Origin: Aphidius gifuensis
Lineage: Eukaryota; Arthropoda; Insecta; Hymenoptera; Braconidae
Length of the DNA stretch: 64,000 bases
NCBI RefSeq assembly: GCF_014905175.1
Contig: NC_057792.1
Span: forward strand, 1,116,001-1,180,000
Direction of reading: 5' to 3'
In this document: positions 24,837-38,800 of the stretch, one piece after another
How positions within the stretch are numbered: the first letter of the stretch is position 1
How the letters are laid out: the number at the start of each line of letters is the position of its first letter
The notes under the pieces: generated by a model
Databases searched by the model: none
Told to the model about the DNA's origin: nothing
Seen by the model: the letters and a program-made list of their open reading frames with translations, nothing else
Position numbers and translations under genes: made by a program

Positions 24837-27800
24837 CATGTTAAAGTAACACAACGAAAATAATACTTGAATCTTTATCAGAAATATGTCTTAGTCAATG
24901 CAAAATTTGTATGTATATATGAAATTGGTCGAGGAGTTTTCAAAGACATTTAATCGATTATTCACTTGAGATATTTTAAAGTTAGACACACAGCCACATT
25001 AACTGCCTATTACAAATTTACATTGAATTGTCAACTTGTCTTCGATAATATTGAAAATAACATTATCAAAATTAGCATATTAATCAATAATTAAAAGTAC
25101 ATAAAGTCAAATTACTGTCACTAATTAAAATAATTTATTGATAATGTAAAAATATAGTTAAAATTATATATATACTAATAAAATTAATTAAAATATATTC
25201 AAGTTGTTAAAAGTGTCAACGAGTTATAAATAAATTAAAAATACTTTTATGTAATTTATAAAAAAAATAAACTATTATTATAATTATAAATTTAAATGAA
25301 AAAAAAAAAAAGTAAAATTGAATAATGAGAATGAAAAAGACAAGACTGTGAAGTTAATTTAGTTGTCAGAGACGAACAGACAGCTCTAACGAAAACTATA
25401 TATTCCCTTTCCATTTTTTTTTTCAACCATTTTTAAGAAAAAATAAATAAAAATTCTTCTTATTTTCTTTCTTGAGATATATCTTCAAGTATCAAACCAA
25501 CCTGCAAGGCATTAAATGACACACTTTAATGGGAAAATGTCAGATTTCTTTAAACTCAAACTACTGGTTTTTTTTTTTTCATTTTTATTTTTCCTCAACG
25601 AAATGAAAAAATTATATATATTTTATTATTCTTTTGTTTTAAAAGTTGTAAATATTTTTGAAGTTAAAATTAAATAAACTAGAGAAAAAGTTTTTTATTT
25701 TTTTTTTTTTTGCAAAATGAATTTTTTCATCAAATGTATGTTAAAATATTTTTTTTTAATTTATAATCAACGAGCGAAAAAAAAATATGCTTATGTATTT
25801 TACACTAGAGACATCATTAGAATAAAAAAAAAAAAATTTTTTCTAGATATTTAATACGATAATGGTCTGTAAAAAAAATAAAAATAAAATTTAAGTTGAT
25901 AAAGTCATTAATCAAAAAATTCTAATGATGATGAAGCTAATATTATTATTTCCTTCAACATCTCTTTTTTCTGTAAATTCAAGAATTATAATTATCATGA
26001 TTTTTCATATATGAATTTTAGGTTCTCTTGGCTGAATGATCCCGTAGGTTTTTCTTCATTAAAACAAGCCGAGTGCCAACGATGAGGGCGTGTATATACT
26101 ACTCCCAGTGACTCAAATTAAAAGAAAAGAAAATAGAAAAATTTAAAAAAAAAAAAAAAAATAGTAACCATGGATAACGATGTGTGTGGATTGATTAAAT
26201 TTTAACTGATTAAAATCGTGATTCCATTAAGATTATAATTCAGCTGTATACAACAAAAAGAAAATAGAAAAAAAATAAAATAAAATAAAGATAAAGATAT
26301 ATCAAATCTCATTAAAAAGTAGCTGTATAATAAATAAAATAATCATACATATAATATCAATTTGTAAATAATTATTTTCATTATATTATAATTATGAGAA
26401 AATATATTTTTATTATTGTCGAGGTCACGTATATCTAAAAAAAAAAAAGGAGCAAAAATTACACGACCCAAGGGAAAGATCTTCATTTCTCGTATCGAAA
26501 AATAATATAAGAAGATAAATATATACACATTTATATGAGACAACCGACCCTATTGCCCTTTGGTAAAATATCCCAGTGACCACCCCCCGAGGGCCAACTC
26601 CAATGGTTCCTCAATTTACTCTGATTTTTTTTTTTATACTCAATATTTTTTTCTCCATCGATTTTTTCCTTTCAAAACTATCGAATCATTTTTTTTTTTC
26701 CTTTTTTTTTTTTTATCTATTTTTGGTCTATTTATTTATTTTTATATCAAACACACAGATGATACACTAAGTAGAACGATATGGTGTGTGCAACCTCAAA
26801 AGAAATACCCTGAGGATTATTTTTATTTTTTATTTTTTCTGGAGTGCGAAAATCATCGAAGCATATATATTTTTCAACTATTGACCTATATTTATCAGTG
26901 AAAAAAAAATATATATATTTACTGCTTTTTAAACAATAAATATCTGTGAAATATAAAATATATCAATGTATTTTTATATATTTTTAACACTACATGGTTT
27001 TTAAAAAATATCAATAATTTATTTAAATAAATTTTTCATTCTTCAACAATGTAGGTCATATATTTTTTTAATTTACTTTTTTAAGTGCAAAATAATAATA
27101 AAAATAAATTTAGAATTATTGAGAGAATATATATGTATTGGATCGTAGCAGTGAAAAGTTTTATACAGTAAATACAAAGAAATAAATAAAAAAAAAATAT
27201 AAAAAGTATATATGACTCGTGTTCACTTAATTGCGGACTCACTAATGGCTTTCTATCTGCAACGTGCTTTCGAGTAGTCACGAGTGTGTCAGCTTCATCG
27301 AATACGAGTATGTACAGTGTCATTAGTAGGTATCCATTGTGATTGAGACCAATATGTTGTCGTCTCTTTTTTTTTTTTTTTTCAAAACAATCATTCATTT
27401 TAATTATACTTTTTTTTATATTTTTTACTTTAGTTTAATTCAATTTTTTATTTAAAATTTGCATTGTTTGGTTAACTTAAAAATTCAACAACAGTTTCAA
27501 CTATTTTATTTTATTTTATTTTTTTTTTCAATTCTAGAATATTGTTGCCTTGGTGATAAAAAGACCCAACTGTCATTTTTTCTAATTTTTATTTTGTTAG
27601 AAATAAAAAAGCTCGAGTATTCTTTTTTTTTTTTATTTTTTTTTCAATTTCTTGAAGTTTTTTTTGCGGGGAAAAAATTATATGACAAAAGGGTCTTTTG
27701 TTAGGGTTTTTTTTATTTTTTAAAATCAATATAAAAAGGACTTATCTCCATGGGTAATATCATTTTTTATTATTTAAAAAAAAATAATTATAAAAATAAT

Positions 27801-28111
27801 ATTTAAAATATTTAAAAATCCATGAAAGTAAGGCCTCTTTTACTATTGAGAAATAAAAAAAACAATAAAATAAAAAAAAGTGATTAATCCATGAAATTAC
27901 TCTGTTCTCACTCTTATTTATTTTTCCTATTAATATTATTTTTTTTTCCCATAAAGTTTCGAGACCTCCCCATTTAAATTTCGAGGTTTTTTTAGCGACT
28001 GGACTATTTTGTTACTCTGCGACTACTATATGGCTTTTAAATTAAAAGTGCAAAATATATATATCTATATTGGGTTTGATGATAATGTGTCTCTTGGGCG
28101 AAAGCATAAAA

Positions 28112-28132
28112 AGAGAAGAGAGAGAGAGAGAG
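28112..28132. repeat. (GA)n microsatellite
   Basis: GAGA repeats, followed by degenerate GTGAGAAAGAGTGAGAG to about 28148. Confidence 0.8.
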
Positions 28133-28150
28133 TGAGAAAGAGTGAGAGAT

Positions 28151-31100
28151 GAACACAGGTGGTGATATCATTTGGCGAATGGTCGTGTCGATGTTAAGGC
28201 TAAAGTACAGAGGTATGGTCATTGAATTGTACGAGTTGTATACAGGATGAACCGACTAATTAGTAAATAAACAATCAGCCTAACTAACGTCGCCTCGACT
28301 AACGGTATGAGGCCACAAACTGGCGGGCTTGCATTTTCACTGTGCCAAGACCACAAATGCAATGTAAAGCCACGATACAAAATAATAATAATAATAATAT
28401 AAATGTCCTCCTCCTCAACAGGGGGTACTAATCTACTCTTTAATTATTATTTTTTATATTTTATTTTTTATTCTACACACATATACACACTCACTCTTGA
28501 TTTTTATTTTTCATTTGTGCTGATTTTACAGCAATCAAACGCTGTAATCTTATGTATATTTATTTTTATTTTTTTTTTCATTTTAAACTTCTTCTTCTTC
28601 TCATTTAGAAACTTATCTGATATAAAATTTATTTTTTTTTTTTTATTTTTCATGATGAAAATAAATTTAAAGGATAAGTATCAAGAGCTTCATTAATTTA
28701 TTTATTTTTTAAAAAAACTTGTTTATAAAATCACATTGGAAATAATAAATATATCGACAAAACTCAGTGAGAAAAGTTTTTAAATATTTTTCATTATTAC
28801 CACATTGTTTTAAAAAAAAAAAACGTCATAATGTTGGTAACTTTTTTAATTTATACCACAGGATATTATTTAGCATTTTTAGCATCACGAAAATGAGGAA
28901 AAAAAAATAAGAAAAAAAATGATCACTGGGGCGTAAATAATGCGAATTGAAATGGCGACATTATTGAAGGTTCATAAGATATTGCGCAGGTGGTAGATTA
29001 TTAAGAAAAAAAATATATATAAAAAACCAAAGAAGGGGATGGTTAACGGTAATTTTAGAAGTTGAGACAACCAACGTCATTTATCACGTTGTTTTTTACA
29101 GCCGGTACATAGTGACGCCTTGACAGCCGTCACGTGTTTTGTGCTTTAGATAAAAAAGACAAAAAAACAGTTAAATAAAAATTATAAGAAAAATAAAAAT
29201 GATGTACGCCGACGCGAAAGACGGTTGTACTTTTTTTTTGGCCCTTTTGAATCCTCTTGCCCTATTCCTCATCGTTTTTTCATTTTTTTTTTTATAAATA
29301 TGTATTCGTTTGTGCGCGACTGTTGACTGTAGACGTTGAAAAACTTGTTAACAAGCCAATCTACGCCCAAATGACTTGAAAATATTCACGCCCGACCGGA
29401 AATGGCTTGCTTCCTCGAATTCTCAAAGTTGTCTCGTGTAGATTTTCTGGCAACTGTCACAGATGTATTTCAAATAAATTGTCATTTTTTAAAAATTTTT
29501 TTTTAATAAATAAAAAAAGTTTAAAAAATTGACATTTCAACACGTTTTTAATGACATTATTATAATAGTTTCATTTGACAGTTGAGGGGAGAGACTTAAA
29601 AATATTCAAAATATTCAAAATACATTTAAGGGATGAAAAATAATTAAGTCTAATTGTTAAATATTGAAGAAATAATTTTAAAACTTTAATTCTATTAAAC
29701 ACTTGTTTTGTAAAAATTTTTAGGATTTTTTTATTTCGCATTTTTAAAGAGCTCATTTATATGAGAATTTTTTGAATGACTTTGGATATTTTTTAAATGA
29801 TAAATTTTTGGTTTTTAAATTGTGCGAAATTTTGAAATAAAAAATACAAGTATTCTCTTGAGGCTGGATGATGATAAGTAAAGTTGCAACCGAGATATGA
29901 GAAAAGTCTGAAGTAAATTTACTTTTGTTTTTATATATATATTTTTGCATTAGCCTGTTTAAAACCCCGAGAGTAATACTTGTTGTGGAGTATAGTTTCT
30001 TTAACCTAATTATTACTGTGGAAAGATCCAACGACTGCCAAAGAATACATAAAACATATTAAACTATAAATACAAACAAAAAAATAAAAATTGTTAATGC
30101 CGTTTCAGTTTAAAGTTTATATACGAAACATTAATAAAATGTGAAATGTTATTAGCTGTAAAAAAAAAAAATAATTTATGGAATTATATTTTGTGATGAG
30201 AATAAATAATAAGATATTTTAATTAAATTTATAAAAATATAAATAATATAATTATAAAAAGTTGAAATTATATTTTTAAAAATTAAAATTTATTTTTTAT
30301 TTTTCGTTAATTACTGAGTTGACTTGTTGGGTCAATCTGTCAATTAGATCTCTGGTATTTTTATTTTTCCAATTGGCAGATTATTAGTCATTTTATTTGT
30401 GAAAAAAAATTTAAAATAAAAAATTATTAAATGCATTTTGTACCATAAAAAATTAGAGAAATTAAAAGTGAAAAACTTGTGAAAACTTTTTTCTTGTTTT
30501 AAGTGATTTACTTGAATTGATTAAAGTAAAATTTAATTGAGTCAAAGTATAACGTCTTTTTCTTTATATTGATCTTTCGAAGCGAAAAAAAAAATCAACT
30601 CGTTTTCGTAATTTTTTAATTATATTAATAATTAAATCAATGAAAGTGTGAAGTTGAAAAAAAGTTAATTTATCGATTAGTTTATTAATAAATACGTGAA
30701 TAATTAAACAAAATTTGATAATTAAAATTTTAAATGCCAGGAAATAAAAGGTCACACATATTTAAAATATTTTTTTCCACTTAGCAGCTATTTTTTTTCT
30801 TTAGAATAAATAAATATTAATTACAAATAATTATTTGTAATATGCATTCAAACACATGTGAATAATGAATCACTGTGTCTTCATATTTTCAAAACATTAA
30901 TTAAACTTGTTCACCCTAATTATTCACCGTCCATTTCAAACATCTTTCTTTTCTTTTTTATTTTTTTCATTTTTAAAAAAAACACTGTACATGTATTTAA
31001 ATTTTTTTTTTTTTTTCATTTAATTTTCTAATTTCCTAAATATATTTTTTATTTATTTTATTTTAAATTTAATGTATTTTTTGTTTATTTTTTTTATGGC

Positions 31101-34100
31101 AAATTAACGCCCCAGATGAGTCTTAATTTAGAAACCAAATTGCTAAAATTGCGAGTTCTGTTTTAAGAGTCAGAAAACAAAGAACCATGCATTTATTACA
31201 TTTTCATCGTAATTTAATAGCGAAAAATAGAATTTTTTTTTTTTAAATAATTTCTCTTAAAACGCATTGATAGATATTTTTAAAATTTTTCCGGCAAATA
31301 GAAGAAGGCTTCAACTATTTCCAAAATATTCCCATCATGATTCAGGCATTACTTTTTTCAAAAAAAAAAATAAGCCAGCTATTTTCAAGTATTTTTTTAT
31401 TATAAACAGATCAATAAATATTTTTATAATTCATCAACAACTTCCACCGTTCATGTACAAATTTATCAAAATTTTAATAAATAAAAAACAAATAAAAATA
31501 AAAAGAAAACTTGTTGATAAAAATAAGAAAAAAAATAGAGTATTATTTGCAAGAAAAAATAGAAAGATTTTTGAGGTTTGGTAAAAAGCCAGAGAGCCAT
31601 TTGGATATATAAGTTTTTGCTTTAAATGAAAAAGTAAAAAACATGCACCATTGAAATAGCAAGTACAGTATCAGCATGTCTATATATATATGTAAAAAAA
31701 TAGCAATGTACATATATTTAACATGTGAGTATGAAGTTAGGTAGTAACGTTGAGATTTCAAAGCGTGATATTTTACAAAGTCGTATAAGTAGTTGTAGGT
31801 GTGTTTTAGAAAATCCACACGTATATTCCAAGTATACCGTGGTTGAATATGTGTTGCTTGTTTGATTGTGGTATGATGTGTACTTGCAACAACGACAACA
31901 ACTACAATGACAACGACGACAGCAACATTATTTACGAGGCACAGTATTAGCGTGAAAATGTGTGACGGTATATTTCTTACATGAGTTCTCTTCTTCATCT
32001 TGCAAAAAAAGTACAAGAGAATATATTTTTTTTCATCTTTAAAATATTAAAAATATATAAAACAGTCAGTCTCTCATCACACTGTGAATTTTTATTTTAT
32101 TTATTATTTATTTTTTAGAAGAGCGTTGAGATTCCACCGACAACTGACTCGTGACAATAATTAATGCTTACAAATATTTTGGAAACTGAATTATCCTATT
32201 CTTTAGTTGAAAATTTTAAACGTGTTTTACATTTTTATGTATGATATTTATTTTTTTTTTCATAGGGATTTCGATTGGAAAAAATTGTGCAGATATAAAA
32301 TTGTAGATATGCGGTAAACCAAACGAGGATTGGACTAGAAAATAAAAAAATCAAGCAGAGTAGTAAAACGTGCATGTAAATTTAAACTATTATACTGATA
32401 AAATTCGATAATATTTTTTTTTTTAGATGAAATTTATTTATATTTAAATGGAGTGAGAATGAAAAAATGTCTTGAGACAATTTTGAAAAACTTTCACACA
32501 ATGGACATGTACACTTGTGTGTATATATACCCCATCATCCCCTCATTTATATATATATATTTATTTTATATTTTAAAAAAGACCGAGGCAACTCGAGTCT
32601 CCTCATTACGAATGCGAAACTCGAACTCAAAACGGACGCGTTGGTAGAAAAAATGCAATAGCTTTGGACCACCGAGGTGAACCGTGACCAATATGACTTG
32701 ACGTAGATATTTTATTTTCAAAAAAAAATATATATTTATAAATAAATACCAAGTTGTATTACCAATACAGAAAATAAATTTTACCAATCGATTTTTTACG
32801 TAACTAAAAAAATCAACCAAAAAAAACTCATAAAAATTAAACGAAACAAAATTCTTCTCTATTTTTTTTTTTCAAAAAAAAGAATAAATAAATTTTGCAA
32901 AATGTTATCTAAACATTCTAAATAATAGTCAACTTAAAAATTATTTAAATAAAAAATAACTTTGCCAAAAAAAAAAAAAAATAGTAAAATAAATTTTTCA
33001 TTTTCACAAATAACTAAATGAATTTATTGTTGATAGGTAAATGTATGTTGGATGAATAAGCAAAGAATGATGAGAATAGTTTTGCCTTCGATTCTAGTAT
33101 AAAAAAAAACAAACAAAAAGAAAAACCGAGTAGCAAAATGAGGGTGAATGTGGATGTGAAAAGTGTTTTGAGTTTGCGCAATATAAAATAATTCAACGAA
33201 GCAATGTTTTCGTCTGTCTTTGTCATTTGAATATATATATGTATAAAATGTTAAATGGTATATGTTGTGAATGTAGTAGAGGGGCTCGTTTTCAGCCGCA
33301 TCCTTGAGAGCTCTCTCGCGAGGACACAATCGATATCACAGAGAACGAGTGAGAGAACATGAACGCGCGGCGCCCCTGAGACTGTAGAGTACATTTTCTA
33401 GTTTTACTGAAAACTTGCGCAAGTTTAAAGCGTCATGACGACATATCTACACCACACACACATACATATTTCATTCATTTATACCACCTCAAACAGACAG
33501 ACGTTTTCCAAGTGATATTGTTAAGTCTAAACTTGCATATATACTCACAGACGAGCAAAGATCAATTTGCATAAACAAACTCGATTCGATTTCGATCATG
33601 TACTATAGTCTCTATTCGTTTATACATTCCTCACATGTTACCCTACATCTTACGCATTTTTAAAAATTTTTTTTCCCATCTATCTATCATTGAACAAAAA
33701 AAAAAAAAAAAAAAAACATGCAAAAAGTCTGTTTTAGAAGTAAAAAAACGTACCTACTTTTGTGACAAAAAAAAAAATGAAAAGAATTTTGTATATCTAT
33801 TGGACAAAGGCTTTTTAATTTTTTACTATTAGCTATTTTAATTTACGAGGAACAATTGTGAAGGTATAAATAAAATCATTTGCCGGAAAAAAATTTATTT
33901 CATTAAAAATATTATGAAAAATTTCTATTGAAATTTTTGTTATAATAAAATTAATTGATAAAGATAAAATGAAATTTGTAAATGAAAATAATACATGGCT
34001 TGTTTTGCAAAAGCTTTAAAATATTTTAATCCCTTTCAATCATTTAATTCAACCCTTGTGGTGATGGCTGTTAATGCGGGAGATACGTTGACTGTTTATT

Positions 34101-35803
34101 CACGATATTTTACAAGGGCATATCTATACGATTACCCACTCGGACTTGTTTATATATATACACACATATTAAGAAAAGCTCAAACAGCTGGGGAATCGTA
34201 AAGCGTCATTCATCTGACAGTCCAGTTAACTTAAATAAATTGAAGTATAAAGTTTTCAGTCAGTTTGACCACCCTCTTTCCACACCATCAAACTATTTTT
34301 TTTTTTCTTTATTTATTTATTTTTTTTAAGCTCTCTTTTTTCACATATATAACTGTGTTCAAACTTGTTGAAATAATAAATATATATAGTTGCCATTTAA
34401 CTATTTAAGAAAATGAAAGAAAAATGATGATGAAGATGATAATGGGGGTCGAAGAAAAAACAAATAAAATTAAATGTTAAAAATAAAAAAAATAAAAATA
34501 AAAGTATCGTCTTTTGGTGGTCGTGAATTTTTCTTCGATGTTTAAATACATATATATTTGAAGAAGGGAATAAAGTATGCAGTGAGGGAAGAAAAGAAAA
34601 GAAAAAAAAAAAGAGTAAAAAGAAAAAAAAAAAAAAAAAAGGCCTCAGTGATGTGTGTGTACATTTTGCAATCGAGACGATGAGGAGACATCTGTCAGCC
34701 ATGATGTTGAACGAGATCCTCTTACTCTCCCCTTTTTTCTTTGCAATCGACACTGGCATTCTCAAGATGCCCCAAGACCCCTTTTTCACCCTCTCTTTCT
34801 ATCATCCATCTAGCAGTATTATTTTATATATAGCTATATATAAAGTTGTCTTGCTTTTGCCTCGCGAGTTGCCATCATCTCGGCTATATTCCCAAAAGAC
34901 CAAGGGGTGGCATGAGAAGGGGGGTTGCTTTTCGATAGCCTGACGGAAACGATATATTTGACGACGAGTTGAAAACTACTTGGGAGAAATAACACCAAAG
35001 GGGGAATTAAACTTTCAAATACCAGTATTAAAAAAAAAAAAAAACGATACTCCACCGGGAAAAAAATTGCCGGACCGAATGTAAATTCAAAAGTCAGCAT
35101 TTGTCAAATGTCGTGGTAATTTGCCATGTTTTTTTTTTCAAATAAAATAAAATAAAAAATAGATATATGGTTATTTTATTTTATTTTTTTCTTTCGAACA
35201 TCATTTTTTATATTTAACTTGATAGGAGAATAAAGCAAAAAAAAAAATATATATAAAAAAATTGTCAGCTTACTGATAAATATAAAATTTGTGTTTTTTT
35301 TCTTTTTTTTAAATCGATGATGATAAAAATGGACATGATAAATTGAAGATAAAATAATTGTATACGAAATAAGATGGTATTTTATCAAATAAAAATGAAA
35401 ATAAAAATTATTTATTTATTAAAGTTGAAGAATGATAGAAAAATGTATAATATTTTTATAATTTTATTATTAAGCCATGCAATATTTCTTTGAAAACTTC
35501 CCTTACAAGTTACAACTACCCCTTTATTTTTAACCACCACTGCGTGTAGTCTGTAATACGCGTTGTATTTTCATATCGACCGGTGGCGCCATTTGCTCTC
35601 TCTCTTGCTCTAGTGTAGGGTTGTACTGTATCGAGAGAGACAGAACGAGTAAATATGAGGAAAAGACCAGGCCAAATGACCCAACTTGCCCTTATGCTCT
35701 CCGAATACCTCTTAACTACCCTTACACCACGTCAAAACCTCTACAGACAAACCACACCACACCCTTGCATATACAGATATATATCCTAGTTTTCCTTGTA
35801 ACT

Positions 35804-35807
<4 letters not shown>
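28151..35807. other. Intronic sequence with CpG-rich islands at 28240-28380 and 33280-33390
   Basis: The 33280-33390 block (GCGCGGCGCCCCTG near 33364, CTCTCGCGAG near 33314) is among the most GC-rich pieces of the whole intron and lacks an ORF. It could be an enhancer or internal promoter. The 157-codon minus-strand frame at 31543-32016 comes partly from an (AAC/GAC)n tract at 31885-31928 and has no domain. The 34653-34943 frame is more balanced in composition but unrecognised. Confidence 0.4.
31885..31928. repeat. (AAC/GAC)n trinucleotide tract
   Basis: CAACAACGACAACAACTACAA and further units. On the minus strand it yields the VVVVVIVVVVVV run of a spurious 157-codon frame. Confidence 0.75.
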
Positions 35808-35842
<35 letters not shown>

Positions 35843-35872
35843 CCTTCCTCTCCCTTTCTCTCCCTCTCTCTC
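35808..35872. repeat. (CT)n microsatellite
   Basis: Perfect CT repeats from 35808 to about 35835, continuing as an imperfect CTTTCTCTCCC pyrimidine tract to 35872. It encodes the SLSLSL run in an otherwise meaningless frame. Confidence 0.9.
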
Positions 35873-38800
35873 GTTTATAAAATAATTCCGAGTATTTTAA
35901 TTTTTATAAACAATTTCAATGCTTATTTATTTATTGAATCACTTATTTATTTATTTAACTGTTTATTTTATTTTTTTTATATTTATAAATTTATTTTTAG
36001 TCTCAACTTGAACTTCTGAGAAACACAGAAGAGAGATTAGTGTGAGGTAAACATTAAAGATAAGAATCAAAAAGAGGGTCAGGCGGTAAAATGTGCGGCA
36101 AGTTATAAAAGGAAATGAAACCGGAGAGACAAGCAAGAGGTCAACTAAAAGTCGTGTATCAAGGCCTTCTGGAATAAAGGAAAAAAAAAATACAATAAAA
36201 ATGATTAAATAGATTTCAAAGATGTTTAAAGATATTTATTTTTTTTTTTTGTTTTATCATTATATTTCATTGAAATACCGTATAAGAGCAATAAGAAGAT
36301 AAGAGAGGTATTAAAAAGTGAGATGAGTAAGAGATCAGATAAAAAAATGAGGGTATAAAGAGTTAAAAAAAAAAAAAAGAATTAAAAATAAAAAAGATTT
36401 GAGTAGGTAAGCATCATTACATCAGCAAAAGAGCGTAAGATAAAAAAGAGGAAAATTCTGTTTCCAATTTTCACAGTTTATCTATCAGTCAACTTCCACT
36501 TTTCTCCAAGGGTTCCTGTCGATTCTCTAAATACGTTTGGAATAATGGGGGAAACGTGTTTTAAAGTCGAGGGGTTGATTTCAAGTTAAAAATAAAAGAA
36601 AAGATGAATGAATATGAAATAAAGCGAGAAAAAAAATATGAAGAAGTCAATGACAAAAAAAAAAAAAAGGGGGTCGAAAGGGTATCGAGATATGAGATCA
36701 GTCTCAAAGGGGCTGCAGTGAAAAAAACTATGTGTATAATGAGAGACTAAAGAAGGTAATATATGCTATAACATTACGATGCATGTGCTAAGAAGCAACG
36801 GGTGATGGAATTTTCGGTCGGCAATATAAAACTCCCCTTTTTCTCACGGCGACAAAATTGGAGCTTTGTTCTACATAGAATTGGTCCATCGGGGTTAAAT
36901 AAAAAAATAACATTAGACAAGGGGAAGACTTAAAAAAAAGCTCTGCTTAAAGAAAATAAAAGAACATTTTTTTTTATTTTTTTTTTTTTGCTCCCCATAG
37001 ACGTATCTTAAAACCCAACCATTTACTGGATTTTTTTTATATACTTATTGTCAAAAACAAAAAAAAAATATAACACTTGTATTTTTTACTCAAAAATATA
37101 TCAAAAATTTCAATCAAATTAAGTGCTATTATTTTAATTAATTATTCAATATTTTTGCAACTCAAAAATTGCCAAATTTTAGAAAAAAAAATGAAGGAAA
37201 ACAAAATAAATTATACAAGCGATAAAAATAACAAATAATTTTCATTGTAAATATATTTTTTTTAATTTAAAAAATTATTATCTTCAAATTAGTAATTAAA
37301 ATGTTGCTTGAAAAAATAAATCTCAACCTTAATAATAATAATAACAATGGAAAAAAAAAACAAATATACAAATAAACATATATTGTATATAAATAAAGTA
37401 AAACTATTTTGGCTACTTCCGGTCATCCCCTGTTTACACGAAGCCAAGTTGCCGCAAGTAACTCGACGGATTAACGATTACGACCCCGTGTGCATTGTTC
37501 ACGGCCGATGTATTTCTTTGGGGTGCTTTTGCAAAGAAAAAAAAAATAGTTAACAAAAAAATAAATAAAAGAATAAGAGCGGTAGTAGTTGGTACTAGGG
37601 TAGAAAAATAAAAAAAAAATAAAAAAAAAATTGGTGGATAACAACGCACGAAAATCACCGGATAAACCGAAACGTTCTGATTTACGGAAGCCATTTGTAT
37701 TCTGAAAGCAAGAATGGCAAAGGGTCTTGAAAAATATGAAAAAAAAAAATGTTAAAAAATAATGGATAAAGTTGAGAGAAGAAAAAATATCCAAGAGAGA
37801 CCTTCGTGTGATTATAGAATTTTATTTTTCATTTTTTTTTTTTTTGATATGATATGCCACGACTGTAAAATGGAAACATGATATTTTTTAATGTTATTAT
37901 ATATTTTTATATAATTTTATCACAAGTAGTTTTATTTTGTTTTTTTTTCTGACACTTGGTCCTTGAAAAATTTACACAAGATGGGGGTAAATGAAAAATG
38001 ATTTTTATTTGGCGAAAAAAAAATCATGAAATATATGGATGTGACTTTTGGATCACGCGAGGATTTTACACACAGACAAACCGGTTGTCTTAAAAGCATT
38101 TATTGCCGAGAGCGATCTGTCTCAGCAACAGTGGCTGTATATGTTCCCCAAGCAATTAATTACATACCCAAGGGAGAAATTCAAGAACGAGAAAATTCAA
38201 ACTACTGATAGTTTATGCTCGCATATATACACAAGTTGCTTGGACAATCTTCGTTTTCATATACAAAAATTATACCTGGATACACACGCAATTATAGCTC
38301 GTTAAAAATAAATTTTATAATAAGATAATAAAATTTGATAAATAAATATTTTAAAGAATTTTAATTAAATGTATATCAGAAATGTGAAGAAGGGTTTACA
38401 AAAATATTCATTTGACTTGATTTTACTGACTGAGTTTAGTTGATCCACAAAGTATTTTTAAAAAAATAAAAATAATTGAAATTTATTCATAAAAATTACA
38501 GGGTAATTATATTTTAGTATTTTTTAAATTATAAAAGTATAATCTTATGGGAATTTTATTTAGAAATATTTTTTTAATCAACAAAAACTGCAACGAAAAA
38601 ATTCAAATTTTTTCTGCAAGTGCCAAAATATAAAATTCAAAAAATATAAAAAATAGTTGAAATTAAATGTTAAAACTTAAAGGATAATAGTGTTAAGGTG
38701 CCATCTGAATATTAAAAGCATAATTTCATGAAATTTCCGCTTAGAAATATTTTTTTTCGACAAATAATCTCTTATCGTCATTAAAAAAAAAAAGAAGCTT

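Larger units (their letters stand above)
20450..28110. other. Intronic sequence with a CpG-rich island at 20560-20720
   Basis: Immediately upstream (minus orientation) of the 20.4-kb ratchet point is a GC-richer block at 20560-20720 (GAGCGCGTCGAGAACGCGAC at its start) with no long ORF, possibly regulatory. Other islands lie near 21540-21740, 21980-22020, 22240-22400 and 23540-23990. A (GAC)n tract is at 21766-21786 and a (GGAA)n tract at 24815-24836. The remainder is A/T runs. Confidence 0.4.

Noticed and set aside
31543..32016. 157-codon minus-strand frame, the longest in the window
   Set aside because: Its valine run comes from an (AAC/GAC)n tract and the rest is Y/F/L/I-rich. No domain, splice support or family resemblance.
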